Shown here piece after piece: positions 1 to 8,166 of a DNA stretch of 64,000 nt. The stretch comes from Nitrospira sp. (GTDB lineage Bacteria; Nitrospirota; Nitrospiria; Nitrospirales; Nitrospiraceae). The translations under genes and the position numbers were made by a program. The stretch spans positions 1 through 64,000 of the forward strand of contig JADLEJ010000050.1 of assembly GCA_020846195.1 (NCBI GenBank), in the 5' to 3' direction. Positions within the stretch are counted from its first letter, which is position 1. Every line of letters begins with the position of its first letter. A model generated the notes under the pieces. That model was not told the DNA's origin. It saw only the letters and a program-made list of their open reading frames with translations, and did no database searches.

Positions 1-189
1 ATCCCCCGCCCCTTCTCCTCAACATCCGCCTCCCCCACCAGGAGTCAGTCGATTCGGGCGCTAACGATAACCCTCTTGGAAGGCGCTACAGTGGTGGCAT
101 GCACCTGCCGATACTGATAGCGAGGCGAGACCAGAGCGATCGGGGATCGATCGCCCTGCAAAATTCAAAAACCCTGCTAGAATTTCTCT

Positions 190-621
190 ATGGCTACGTC
201 ATCGCAACAATCCACGATACAAACAACCGATCCGCTGCGCCGCACCTTGACCGATGTGCGTCATGGGCTGTTGGGGCTCCACAAAGCCCTGATTGTGGCG
301 GAGCAGCTCACGTTCGAGCGAATCTACGGCCGCGTGGATTCGACCGGGCAGTTGCTGCAACTCGTCATGAACGATCCCTGGTTCACCTGGCTGCATCCGC
401 TGTCCAATGTGGTAGTCCGCATCGATGAGATGCTGGATGAAGGATGCGCCCTGTCGCTGGAGGATGTCGCGCAGATCCTCACGGAAGTCCGCGGCATGAT
501 CCGCCCCTCAGAATTGGGCGATGGATTTGAGCGCAGCTACTATGAAGCGCTGCAGCGCGCCCCCGAAGTCGTCATGGCACACTGCGAGATGAAAAAACTC
601 CTGACCCTTCCTGCGGTCTAG
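190..621 (+). CDS. Hypothetical protein, 143 aa
   Basis: I do not recognise this protein. The ORF starts at ATG 190 and codes for a soluble, mostly helical-looking protein with no signal peptide, membrane segment or cysteine cluster; its two conspicuous tracts are an aromatic stretch (PWFTWLHPL) near residue 65 and an acidic segment around residue 85. Third positions are GC-rich as in neighbouring genes, and the overlapping frame (99-428) lacks such regularity, which is why this frame was chosen. It stands alone, followed by a convergent gene with its own terminator. Function unknown; that it is a real gene is likely but not certain. Confidence 0.6.
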   Translation: MATSSQQSTIQTTDPLRRTLTDVRHGLLGLHKALIVAEQLTFERIYGRVDSTGQLLQLVMNDPWFTWLHPLSNVVVRIDEMLDEGCALSLEDVAQILTEVRGMIRPSELGDGFERSYYEALQRAPEVVMAHCEMKKLLTLPAV

Positions 622-664
622 ACCTTCCGCATTCGCATCCCTCTATCTTTCCCGGCCTTCCTCT

Positions 665-699
665 AAATAAAAAGCGGCCGGCTCTTTCGAACCGGCCGC
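665..699 (-). terminator. Rho-independent terminator
   Basis: Read on the minus strand, an 8-bp perfect GC stem (GCGGCCGG / CCGGCCGC) with a short loop is followed by TTTTTATTT. It lies just downstream of the minus-strand gene 738-1166 and also separates it from the convergent gene 190-621. Confidence 0.85.
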
Positions 700-737
700 C
701 GCGTCATTCTGCATTCCCGCCAAAGCAGGACACCCGA

Positions 738-1166
738 TTAGTGCTTGTCGCCGTCTTCGTGCTTGTCCGTCTCATCATGCTTGTCGCGATCGCCGTGCTT
801 CTCGCGGTCGCCATGCTTGCCGCGTCCCCGAGCATTGTCACGGCCGTGCTTCCCATGCTCACCGGCCGCTTCATCGGCCCGATCTAAGCCATGTTTCTTG
901 CCATGCCCTTTTCCGCGTTTCTTCCCCTTGCCCTTGCCTTTCCCCTCCTGCTCGTCTTCCCCCTCATGCCGGTCTTTCTTCTTCTCTCCTTCAACGGCCG
1001 GTGCCGAAGCCGGCGCAGAAGCCGGTTGCGTGGCTTGGGGAGCAGGAGCCGGGACTGGTGCAGGGGCAGGAACTGCCGCCGGATCAGTTGCCGGCGCCTG
1101 CGCGAACACCTGTGTATAGGCCGCAAACACGACCACAGCCATCACCATCGAGACGGTCTTCTTCAT
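738..1166 (-). CDS. Exported low-complexity Lys/His/Asp-rich protein
   Basis: The start at 1166 (MKKTVSMVMAVVVF...) was preferred over the longer ORF because it gives a clean Sec signal peptide with an AQA-type cleavage region and is preceded by GGATGGAGGA. After the signal come a proline/alanine linker (residues about 24-55), a Lys/Gly-rich segment, and a tail of repeated HGD/KHGDR/DKHED units. No catalytic fold is visible. The composition suggests a disordered periplasmic or surface protein that could bind metal ions or polyanions; this is inference from composition only. A strong terminator follows it. Three overlapping ORFs in other frames are artefacts of the repetitive sequence. Confidence 0.65.
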   Translation of the reverse strand: MKKTVSMVMAVVVFAAYTQVFAQAPATDPAAVPAPAPVPAPAPQATQPASAPASAPAVEGEKKKDRHEGEDEQEGKGKGKGKKRGKGHGKKHGLDRADEAAGEHGKHGRDNARGRGKHGDREKHGDRDKHDETDKHEDGDKH

Positions 1167-1340
1167 GCCATCCTCCATCCAGAGATCATCTATCCGATAC
1201 GAAGGCCCATCCTTCTCGGACCCCACACCTAACCATACAGCGCTCTTGGCGCCAACAAGTTTTCAGATTTCTCCCACTCGAATTGTGGCTGAAATCGAAC
1301 GACAAATTATTGAAGAGTTATTGCCGCAACAAGGACTGTC

Positions 1341-1646
1341 TCAGACGATCTGCGTGCAAGGCCAGGCAAACACACGAATAGACGGCTTCTGCCAACCAGG
1401 ATGCCCCTCTGATTCCATGCACCAGGCTGTCACCGCCTCCGTAACACGTAGCCGACGGTCGTCATCGAGCGCGACGAGAATAACCGAATTGGTGCCGGGA
1501 TAGAACGCCAGCCCCTCTGCTGGACCGGTCTGACCGTAACCGACCGTCTCATTCACCTCTGTGAAGGCATTCACCTCGCACCGATGGAGCAACGCATGCA
1601 CCTGTTCCTTCAGCGAGGAGCGGAAGGCCAGCATCATCATCTGCAT
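1341..1646 (-). CDS. PII-like (GlnB/CutA-fold) small protein
   Basis: A 101-residue protein whose layout resembles the small ferredoxin-like PII/CutA superfamily: an N-terminal beta strand (MQMMMLAFRSSL), a helix with a 'VHALL...' pattern, a central loop rich in glycine (TVGYGQTGPAEG), a second strand (NSVILVALDD) and a C-terminal strand (IRVFAWPC). It lacks the canonical PII T-loop with a uridylylated tyrosine, so nitrogen sensing should not be assumed. It is followed 10 nt upstream on the same strand by the DUF5069 gene, and the two probably form an operon. The fold call is pattern-based and moderate; a profile-profile search would settle it. Confidence 0.5.
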   Translation of the reverse strand: MQMMMLAFRSSLKEQVHALLHRCEVNAFTEVNETVGYGQTGPAEGLAFYPGTNSVILVALDDDRRLRVTEAVTAWCMESEGHPGWQKPSIRVFAWPCTQIV

Positions 1647-1655
1647 AGGAATCTC

Positions 1656-2093
1656 CTACATGCGGCCTTCGTCGAGTTCGATCGCGTCGACCCACAGGGA
1701 AGCTGGCGGCAGCGAGCTGACTGGCACGCCGCGCTTCCTCGCAATTTCATCCAGACGCCCCTGGAGCCGTGCGCGCGTCGCATCATCCTTAGGGCCGGAA
1801 GAGAGCAACCCTTGCGACCACTGTGCAATCTCCTCATGCGAATGCGGCTTGCCGTTCACCACCACCCAGGCCAGCACTTGCTCATCTGTGCCGCCAGCCA
1901 GCACCTTCTGCTCGAAGGCCTTCGGATCGATCGCCAAAAAGTCGATCAGGTACTTGTCGAATCCAACCGTAATGTAGTTGTAATCCTGAATCTGGCCGGC
2001 ATGACGAAGCTTAACCTTGTCGATAAACCGCCCCAGATGGGCAATGCCACCGAGAAGCGCTTTGGGACTGCGGGGATATTGTTGTTGCGTCAT
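1656..2093 (-). CDS. DUF5069 domain-containing protein
   Basis: The 145-residue product begins with the pattern PRSPKALLGGIAHLGRFIDK, typical of DUF5069 proteins, followed by a Tyr/Phe-rich central segment (YNYITVGFDKYLIDFL) and a 'W...G...H..EE' region. The family is widespread in bacteria without an assigned reaction. It is cytoplasmic, with no signal or membrane segment. The gene sits directly upstream of the PII-like gene on the same strand, with a 9-nt gap, so they are likely co-transcribed. The start at 2093 is the first ATG in frame and fits the family's usual N-terminus. Confidence 0.75.
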   Translation of the reverse strand: MTQQQYPRSPKALLGGIAHLGRFIDKVKLRHAGQIQDYNYITVGFDKYLIDFLAIDPKAFEQKVLAGGTDEQVLAWVVVNGKPHSHEEIAQWSQGLLSSGPKDDATRARLQGRLDEIARKRGVPVSSLPPASLWVDAIELDEGRM

Positions 2094-2108
2094 ATCTCCT
2101 GATTCCTC

Positions 2109-2504
2109 TCATGGGTGGATGACATTCAAACTGAGCACTTCTTCAAACGAATCGTAGTCACGGTCATTGTGCAGCAAGGCATGCCCCTCCAACAAACAAA
2201 ACGTCGCGATCAGAGAATCGATGGTCTTGCGCACGGTTCGCCCAGCGGCTCTCAAGCGCCGATAGTTAAGAGCCGCTTCGACAGCGACTTCAACCGTCCC
2301 CGTCTCAAAAACTGCAAACTTCATCAGCTCCGCTCGAACCGCCTCAAATTGCTTGTCTGTGGTGAGACCTTGTAACACTTCGCAGAGAATCAAATCGGTA
2401 AGGCCAATGCGCTCTCTTGCCAGCTGCGCATCGAGCCAGTCGGCATGGGAAGTGCGTGCTCCCCGAAAGTAATCTATCCACACCGTCGTATCGACAATGA
2501 TCAT
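2109..2504 (-). CDS. vapC: VapC-type PIN-domain toxin
   Basis: A PIN-domain ribonuclease of 131 residues. The acidic active-site residues are visible: the N-terminal D in MIIVDTTVWIDYF, E in LTDLILCEVLQG, and the C-terminal aspartates in HNDRDYD. The start at 2504 was chosen over the track's 2555 because it gives the canonical PIN N-terminus and overlaps the stop of the upstream antitoxin gene by 4 nt (ATGA), the usual translational coupling of vapBC pairs. VapC toxins cut tRNA or rRNA when released from VapB. All key residues look intact, so the module is probably functional. Confidence 0.88.
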   Translation of the reverse strand: MIIVDTTVWIDYFRGARTSHADWLDAQLARERIGLTDLILCEVLQGLTTDKQFEAVRAELMKFAVFETGTVEVAVEAALNYRRLRAAGRTVRKTIDSLIATFCLLEGHALLHNDRDYDSFEEVLSLNVIHP

Positions 2505-2710
2505 GATGCCGCCTTGATACGCCCCTCCCGCATCGCGCCGAGATCTCCCTCCCACTCAATCTTGCCACGCAACTGGCGGATGCCTTCTTGCCTCTTCACC
2601 TTGATCAGCAATCGAAGCCCCTCTTCTACCACCGCTTTCTTCGTCGAAAGCCCGGTGGCCTTCATCGCCCGCTGCATCAAGCTATTGTCGATCACGATGT
2701 TGGTACGCAT
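2501..2710 (-). CDS. vapB: VapB-type antitoxin
   Basis: A 69-residue protein starting MRTNIVIDNSLMQRA, the usual N-terminus of the VapB family with a ribbon-helix-helix-like DNA-binding segment (TNIVID...LMQRAMKATGLSTKKAVVEEGLRLL). The C-terminal half is charged and should wrap the toxin. The start at 2710 is preceded by GGAGG at a good distance; the longer ORF to 2794 would add a hydrophobic leader unlike the family. It overlaps vapC by 4 nt and likely autoregulates the pair through a site just upstream of 2710. Confidence 0.85.
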   Translation of the reverse strand: MRTNIVIDNSLMQRAMKATGLSTKKAVVEEGLRLLIKVKRQEGIRQLRGKIEWEGDLGAMREGRIKAAS

Positions 2711-2859
2711 AGCACCTCCGACATGGAATGTGTACGAATAATAAAATACTACACACGCGGGCCAGGAGAAGCAAGCCGCAAGGAAACACGCCATTCGCTG
2801 ATAATGGAGCAGACCGGCTCAACGGCGCTGATTGTTCTAAGGCAGCGCACCTGCCGTCT

Positions 2860-3960
2860 CTAGGCCGAACCGATTCTTTTCCCGGTCGCCCGCTCGAAGA
2901 GATGAATGGATGCCCGGCGTACCGACACCGCAACGCTGTCGCCCACGTTTGGAATAAATCCGGCCTCCGTTAACCCGATGACTGTCATGGCTTGAGCATC
3001 CTGAAGGTCTACCGTGACCCACATTCCGGCTCCAGACGGCTCGACGAGTCGAACGATTCCCGATACAGCCCCCTCCCCTGTTGCCGCAACAGATGTAATG
3101 GCCACGACTTCCGGTCTGATTCCCATGATGAGAGGTTGATCCAGAAGATGCTGGGCTCCCGTCTCCGCTAACGGCAGCCGAATGGGCCCGGCTCGAAGCG
3201 TCTGGCCCTCACGATGCGCGTCGAGCAGATTCATCGGCGGATAACCCATGAATCCGGCGACAAACATGTTGGCAGGACGCGCATAGATCTCGTGCGGGTG
3301 GTCGATTTGCTGCACCTCGCCATGATTGAATACCGCTAATCGGTCGGCCAGCGTCATTGCCTCCGTCTGATCGTGCGTCACATAGATCGTGGTGATCTTC
3401 AGCTCTTCGTGCAATCGCCGCAGTTCCGCGCGCATCGACGCCCGCAGCTTCGCATCGAGATTCGACAGCGGCTCATCCATCAAAAAAACCCGCGGCTTTC
3501 TGATGAGCGCCCGGCCGAGCGCCACCCGTTGCCGCTGGCCACCCGACAACTCACGCGGCCGCCGGTCGAGCAACGGGATCAATCCAAGAAACCCAGCTAC
3601 TTTTTGCACTTCTTCTTCGATGCGGCGACGATCGAATCCATGCCGGCGCTTCGTTACTTGAAGGGGAAACGCCAGATTGCCGCGCACCGTCATATGCGGG
3701 TAGAGCGCATAACTCTGAAAGACGAGCGCGATGTCGCGCGCGCGCGGCTCCAGTTCTGTCACATCTTCTCCGTCGAACAAGATGCGGCCGGCTGTCGGTC
3801 GATCTAATCCGGCAAGGAGGTTCAACAGCGTCGATTTCCCGCATCCTGAGGGACCGACGACCGCAAACAGCTCTCCTTCGTTGATCGTCAGGGTCACGTC
3901 CGGAAGCACATTCGTCGCGCCATATCGTTTCGAGAGATGTTCCAATCGCACTTCCGCCAT
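2860..3960 (-). CDS. Sugar-type ABC importer ATPase (UgpC/MalK family)
   Basis: This 366-residue ATPase has all nucleotide-binding elements: Walker A GPSGCGKST near residue 37, Q-loop (LVFQSYALYPHMTV), signature LSGGQRQRVALGRAL, Walker B (VFLMDEPLSNLD) and the H-loop (YVTHDQTEAMTLAD). The C-terminal third (from about residue 240) is the extra OB-fold/TOBE-type domain seen in MalK/UgpC, which distinguishes carbohydrate importers from small ABC ATPases. It is the last gene of a four-gene operon, 6 nt after the permease at 3967. The substrate cannot be read from the sequence; alpha-glucosides, trehalose or glycerol-3-phosphate are all possible. Confidence 0.88.
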   Translation of the reverse strand: MAEVRLEHLSKRYGATNVLPDVTLTINEGELFAVVGPSGCGKSTLLNLLAGLDRPTAGRILFDGEDVTELEPRARDIALVFQSYALYPHMTVRGNLAFPLQVTKRRHGFDRRRIEEEVQKVAGFLGLIPLLDRRPRELSGGQRQRVALGRALIRKPRVFLMDEPLSNLDAKLRASMRAELRRLHEELKITTIYVTHDQTEAMTLADRLAVFNHGEVQQIDHPHEIYARPANMFVAGFMGYPPMNLLDAHREGQTLRAGPIRLPLAETGAQHLLDQPLIMGIRPEVVAITSVAATGEGAVSGIVRLVEPSGAGMWVTVDLQDAQAMTVIGLTEAGFIPNVGDSVAVSVRRASIHLFERATGKRIGSA

Positions 3961-3966
3961 CGCGTC

Positions 3967-4827
3967 TTACCCCTTCACGCTCCCGGCCGTTAATCCGGCC
4001 ACGATGTGCCGTTGAAACAAAATAGCTAATGCTCCGACAGGAAGCGTCACCACAAGAGAGGCGGCCGCGATATCGCCCCACGGAATTTCATAGAGCCCTG
4101 GAAATAGCGCGACCGCGACCGGGGCGGTTCGCGTCGCATCGCTGGCGGTGAGGGTCAAGGCGAACATGAACTCGTTCCATGAATAAATGAATACCAACAA
4201 TGCCGCGACGGCAAGACCTGGGCGCGCCAATGGAAAAAATATCGTGAACAGCGCACGCAGCGGCGTGCAGCCATCGACACGCGCGGCATAGTACAGTTCC
4301 GCTGGCAATTGCCGGAAGAAACTCGTCAAGAGCCAGACGGCGAGGGGCAGCGAATACACCGCATGGGTAAGGCCCACGGCCAGCAGCGTATCCCGAAGAC
4401 CGAGCTCGCGCATCAATAAGTACAAGGGGCTGATCACCGCAATTGGCGGGAACATCGAGGTCGACAGAACCAATCCGAGAATGACCGGCTTACCAGCAAT
4501 CGGCAAACGCGCCAGCGCAAAGGCGCACAACGTCCCCACCACAATGGAGACCGTGGTGGCGCTAACCGCCACGATCAGACTGTTCGCCAGCGACTGGGCG
4601 ATCGGAGATTCGAATAAAACTCTCCCATAATGGGAGAGCGTCATCTGCTCCGGGAGGATCGGCGGCAGCCGCACGAGATCCTGATCGAGCTTGACCGACG
4701 TTACCGCCTGCCAGAGAATCGGCCCCAGGCAGAAGAGCCCCACAGACAGCATGAGGCATAGCTTCAGGCCAACCTGCCGAAGAGTTCTCACATTGCCGAG
4801 CGGTCGATCCTCCGTCATATCCGACAT
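3967..4827 (-). CDS. Carbohydrate ABC transporter permease (MalG/UgpE type)
   Basis: A 286-residue inner-membrane protein with six predicted membrane spans. The cytoplasmic coupling EAA loop is clear (ELYYAARVDGCTPLRALF followed by FFPLARPG). MalG-type features include the first span after a short charged N-terminus (LKLCLMLSVGLFCLGPILW) and a conserved 'YSWNEFMFAL' segment near the C-terminus. It overlaps the stop of the upstream permease by one base and is followed 6 nt later by the ATPase, so the three are translated together. It forms a heterodimer with the MalF-type partner; substrate unknown. Confidence 0.87.
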   Translation of the reverse strand: MSDMTEDRPLGNVRTLRQVGLKLCLMLSVGLFCLGPILWQAVTSVKLDQDLVRLPPILPEQMTLSHYGRVLFESPIAQSLANSLIVAVSATTVSIVVGTLCAFALARLPIAGKPVILGLVLSTSMFPPIAVISPLYLLMRELGLRDTLLAVGLTHAVYSLPLAVWLLTSFFRQLPAELYYAARVDGCTPLRALFTIFFPLARPGLAVAALLVFIYSWNEFMFALTLTASDATRTAPVAVALFPGLYEIPWGDIAAASLVVTLPVGALAILFQRHIVAGLTAGSVKG

Positions 4828-5765
4828 CAGGCACTCTCCTGAAAATGGCGCCGCAACAGCACGACATACAGCGCGGAAAGCCCCGCCACAAGGATGAACA
4901 TCGCTGTGGCCAGTGCGGAGCCATACCCAAATTGCAACGTCTGAAACAATGTTTTGTAGGCATAAATCGACAGCGTTTCAGTCGTGTTGCCCGGGCCGCC
5001 GCCCGTCAGCACAAACACCGCATCGAACACGCGCACCGCGTCCATCGTGCGAAACACGAGCACGATCACGACGATGGGCATCAACAGCGGAAGCGTGATC
5101 CGGCGAAACCGCTCCCACGGTCCCGCGCCATCGACTGTGGCCGCGGCATACAGATCTTGCGGCAAGGCTTTCAGGCCCGCCAACAACAACAAGGTCGCGA
5201 ACGGCGTCGTTTTCCAGACATCCATGACGACAGCCGCATGGATCGCCCAGTCCGGATCGGCGAGCCAATCGATCGGGGCGTCGATCAATCCAACCCGAAG
5301 AAGCAGGTAGTTGAGCAAGCCATAATCCGGTTGGTAGAGCCACTTCCAGATTTGAGCCGACACCACGGTGGGAACCGCCCAGGGCAAGAGAACCATCGCT
5401 TGCTCCCACGGCGAAGACCGCCCAGATCGGCTCGTGAGCCGATCCAGCAAGAGCGCCAGGCCAAATCCCACCACCAATTCGGCAGTGACCGAGAGTGTCG
5501 TAAAATACAGCGTGACGCGGCACGCGGCCCAAAACCGCTCGTCGCTCCATAGCTGGACGTAATTGGCCGCTCCGATAAATTCATCCAGGCCGAACACCGG
5601 CATGCGCCGATACAGACTCAGCCACAGGGCGGCTCCAATCGGAGCGAGCGCCACGAATCCCAGCAGCACAAACGCCGGAGCCGCCAGGAGATAGCCCCAA
5701 GCGCGCTCCGACAGACGGCTCACGCGCCTCACTCCTCCTGCTCCTGTCGAGTGCGGGCCTGTCAT
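4827..5765 (-). CDS. Carbohydrate ABC transporter permease (MalF/UgpA type)
   Basis: 312 residues with six membrane spans; the first (YLLAAPAFVLLGFVALAPIGAALWLSLY) is typical of the UgpA/MalF short form. The EAA motif is visible as LYAAATVDGAGPWERFRRITLPLLMP, and a 'GGGPGNTTETLSIYAYKTLF' signature near residue 255 is characteristic of this permease family. The start at 5765 overlaps the end of the binding-protein gene by 4 nt (ATGA), supporting an operon with translational coupling. Compared with E. coli MalF it lacks the large periplasmic domain, as is usual in non-enteric sugar transporters. Confidence 0.87.
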   Translation of the reverse strand: MTGPHSTGAGGVRRVSRLSERAWGYLLAAPAFVLLGFVALAPIGAALWLSLYRRMPVFGLDEFIGAANYVQLWSDERFWAACRVTLYFTTLSVTAELVVGFGLALLLDRLTSRSGRSSPWEQAMVLLPWAVPTVVSAQIWKWLYQPDYGLLNYLLLRVGLIDAPIDWLADPDWAIHAAVVMDVWKTTPFATLLLLAGLKALPQDLYAAATVDGAGPWERFRRITLPLLMPIVVIVLVFRTMDAVRVFDAVFVLTGGGPGNTTETLSIYAYKTLFQTLQFGYGSALATAMFILVAGLSALYVVLLRRHFQESA

Positions 5766-7093
5766 TGCCGTGCTCCAGCAACTGAAGCGGCTCCGCCGCC
5801 CATGTACCGATCCGCCTGACGGCGAACCGCGTCCAACACCGCTCGCGGTGTTTTCCGCCCTACGACGAGGGCGCTGATTTCTGGCTGCGCAGCTTGAGAT
5901 AGCAGGATGTACGAGGGCGTCACCGGACGAGGTTGCGACTGAAGAAGCGTCGGATAGAGAGCCATCAGTTCCGGCCTGGCATCGAGCACCGATGCGTCCG
6001 AGTACAGCGCCCGGCGCGCCGGGTTATACCCAAGCTGGATGGCAATCGCACGCTGGATATCCGGTGAGGTCAAAAAGCGGACGAGCTCGCCAGCCGCTTC
6101 GCGCCGAGAAGACTGTTCCGCAACCGCCAGCAACCATCCACCCAAAACCGGCGCCCCGGCATGACCGGGCACGGATGGAAGAGGCGCCATGCCGATCTTT
6201 CCGCGAACAGGAGATCCCTGGCGCTGCAACAACGGCCAGGCATAGGGCCAATTGCGCATGAAAACCGCCTGGCCATCTCCGAAGAAGTGCCGAGTCGATT
6301 CCTCATCGGCCATGCTGGTCGATGGGGGACTCACCTTGTGCATTGCAATTGTATCGCGCAAAAATTGAAGGCCGCGCTCGGCCTGATCGAGATCGCCGGT
6401 CCACAAGTCCGCCCCATAACTTCTGAGCACATCGAGCGTCGTGCAGATCAATCCCTCATACTGCTTTCCCTGCCACACAAATCCCGATAACCGGCGATCC
6501 TGCTCCGCATCCACAATCACCGTTGCCGCATGGACCAAATCGTCCCAGGTCGAGGGAGGCATGAGGCCATAGCGGTCGAGCAAATCGCGCCGGTAGTACA
6601 ACATGCCCGCATCGATATACCAGGGCACGGCATAGAGCTGCCCTCCAAATGTGGCCGCCGCGACCGCACTGGGGAAGAAGGCCGCTCGTTCGCCCATCGG
6701 CACGATGTCGTCCAGTCGGCCGATCCAGCCTGCCTGGGCAAACTCCTGCACCCAGATGGTATCGATGGCCAGCACATCGAACGGCGCGCTTCCTCCATCT
6801 AAATTCATCGCATAATATTGATGCTGTCGGTCCGACGACGCAGGCAACAGCTCTTCGCGCACGATTAGGCCGGGATGGCGTTGTTCAAACTCGCGGAGCA
6901 GGCCCGGCAAAACGGTCGCGTCGCCGGATAATTTCCCGTGCTTGAAGATCAACACCGTAGCGGAAGAGGCAGGCTCCTCCCCGCCTTGCAGACAACCGAC
7001 AATCGCCACGGTCCAGAGGGACAGGACAACGCCAGCCAGTATTACCGGCAGGCGTCGACCGAGATGACGCCGAGATTTTGTGGCAACATCCAT
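5762..7093 (-). CDS. Extracellular sugar-binding lipoprotein
   Basis: The solute-binding component (about 443 aa) of the adjacent importer. The start at 7093 (MDVATKSRRHLGRR) places a twin-positive n-region before a hydrophobic stretch ending in the lipobox IVGC, so the mature protein should be lipid-anchored. The following sequence has the bacterial extracellular solute-binding pattern: an early strand with ATVLIFKHGK, 'DVLAIDTIWVQEFAQAGWI', 'AVPWYIDAGMLYYRRDLLDRYG' and a C-terminal 'GGWLLAVAEQSSRREAAGELVRFL'. It is the first gene of the four-gene operon. A longer start at 7144 would bury the signal peptide and is unlikely. Confidence 0.87.
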   Translation of the reverse strand: MDVATKSRRHLGRRLPVILAGVVLSLWTVAIVGCLQGGEEPASSATVLIFKHGKLSGDATVLPGLLREFEQRHPGLIVREELLPASSDRQHQYYAMNLDGGSAPFDVLAIDTIWVQEFAQAGWIGRLDDIVPMGERAAFFPSAVAAATFGGQLYAVPWYIDAGMLYYRRDLLDRYGLMPPSTWDDLVHAATVIVDAEQDRRLSGFVWQGKQYEGLICTTLDVLRSYGADLWTGDLDQAERGLQFLRDTIAMHKVSPPSTSMADEESTRHFFGDGQAVFMRNWPYAWPLLQRQGSPVRGKIGMAPLPSVPGHAGAPVLGGWLLAVAEQSSRREAAGELVRFLTSPDIQRAIAIQLGYNPARRALYSDASVLDARPELMALYPTLLQSQPRPVTPSYILLSQAAQPEISALVVGRKTPRAVLDAVRRQADRYMGGGAASVAGARQ

Positions 7094-7231
7094 CACATCA
7101 TCATCCTCGTTTCGCGCGGCTGAGAAGCAGAACTTTCGCGACACGTGCCGAACGGGGGCCTTCTGAGGCCGCGCGTTCCGCGAGCACAGAGGATTAATCA
7201 GGTGGCAGGGAGATTTGAGAGAGAGAACGTT

Positions 7232-7345
7232 TTAGGAAGCCAGCTGCTTTACGGACTTCCCCGCTTGCAGATACTGATTGATCCCCACCGCCATTTTCCG
7301 CCCGCCGGTGATGGCCCAGATAATGAGCGAGGCGACGCGCTTGGA
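7232..7345 (-). pseudogene. Remnant 3' end of a second gltD
   Basis: The minus strand reads NSKRVASLIIWAITGGRKMA and then VGINQYLQAGKSVKQLAS-stop, which lines up with the C-terminus of the intact GltD at 8167 (TKRGASLIVWAITEGRRMAA...). Nucleotides agree closely over about 100 bp (7254-7342 versus 8189-8280). Homology ends abruptly near 7345. The fragment has no start and cannot make a functional enzyme. It is the counterpart of the 5' gltB remnant at 14204-14307. Confidence 0.85.
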
Positions 7346-7369
7346 GTTGCGTCGAGCCTCTCCTGATCT

Positions 7370-8116
7370 TCACCGTCCCCAATTCTCTTTCAGGTGCGCG
7401 ACCGCCTGGCTCAGCGCGTCTTCTCCGGCCACCCAATGCAGGGTGGCGCGTTTCGCCGGGTCCTCGCGCGGCGGGAAGTAGCGCTGCGTGCGCCCCGCTT
7501 TCCGGATCGCCGGGTAGACGTTGGAAGCAAGTCCGCTATCGATCTCTTCGAGCGTGGCCCAGCCCCGCCCTTCGGCGTGCGCAAGCACCCGGCCGTCCTT
7601 CGTATCCAACAGCGCCAATTCCACCAGCGCATAATCGCTTGTCACCGAGCCAAGCACCGTCCCCATCGCCCCGCCGCCTTCATGGGAACCGTCTAGCAGC
7701 AGGCTGTCCTGGCTTCTGTTCTCGACGTGCGAAAGAATGGCGAGCAGGAGTATCTCGACGTCCTGTTCCCCGGCGGTCTGCTTCAAGGAAATTGTTTCTG
7801 TGCGGGCGAAGACGACGCGCACCGGCGCCTCTCGCACGACTTTGACAGGCAGGTCGCGCTCCACCAGGGCCCGGAAAAATTCCGGCACAGGCCGAAGCTC
7901 CTCGCCGGACAGCGGCGGCGCTGAATCCTTTCCCGTCGCATCGTTGATGACCACCAACGCCACGTCAAGCGGCATGGGCCTGGCTGCAAGTGCGCCCGCT
8001 TGCATTGTGGAAGATGGGACGTAGGTCTGGAGTCTAGGTTCCGGGAGAGTCCCGGCACAAGCGGACAAGAGGCAGACAATGACCCAGAGAAATAAAGACT
8101 TCGCTCGTCGCTCCAT
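7370..8116 (-). CDS. Hypothetical lipoprotein, 248 aa
   Basis: The N-terminus MERRAKSLFLWVIVCLLSAC is a short positively charged stretch, a hydrophobic core and an LSAC lipobox, so the product should be a lipoprotein. The rest is a soluble alpha/beta domain with 'LDVALVVINDATGKDSAPPL' and 'YALVELALLDTKDGRVLAHAEGRG' strands; the latter is reminiscent of outer-membrane assembly or GNA1162-like lipoproteins that contain a 'lDt.tG.vl' strand, but I cannot assign a family. It sits between intact gltD and the gltD remnant on the same strand, a placement that suggests it was carried or trapped when the operon was rearranged. The stop is 24 nt from the gltD remnant. Confidence 0.65.
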   Translation of the reverse strand: MERRAKSLFLWVIVCLLSACAGTLPEPRLQTYVPSSTMQAGALAARPMPLDVALVVINDATGKDSAPPLSGEELRPVPEFFRALVERDLPVKVVREAPVRVVFARTETISLKQTAGEQDVEILLLAILSHVENRSQDSLLLDGSHEGGGAMGTVLGSVTSDYALVELALLDTKDGRVLAHAEGRGWATLEEIDSGLASNVYPAIRKAGRTQRYFPPREDPAKRATLHWVAGEDALSQAVAHLKENWGR

Positions 8117-8166
8117 CGCCTCCTCTATTCTCCAGCGAGAAAAGATCGGCTATCTGTCCGGCCGCG

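Noticed and set aside
1-189. Possible end of a gene at the left edge
   Set aside because: No frame shows a recognisable protein; stops occur in most frames and composition gives no clear signal.
745-1119. Ser/Pro/Cys-rich ORF on the plus strand
   Set aside because: It is the antisense of the repetitive KHGD tract of the exported protein; repeats keep all frames open.
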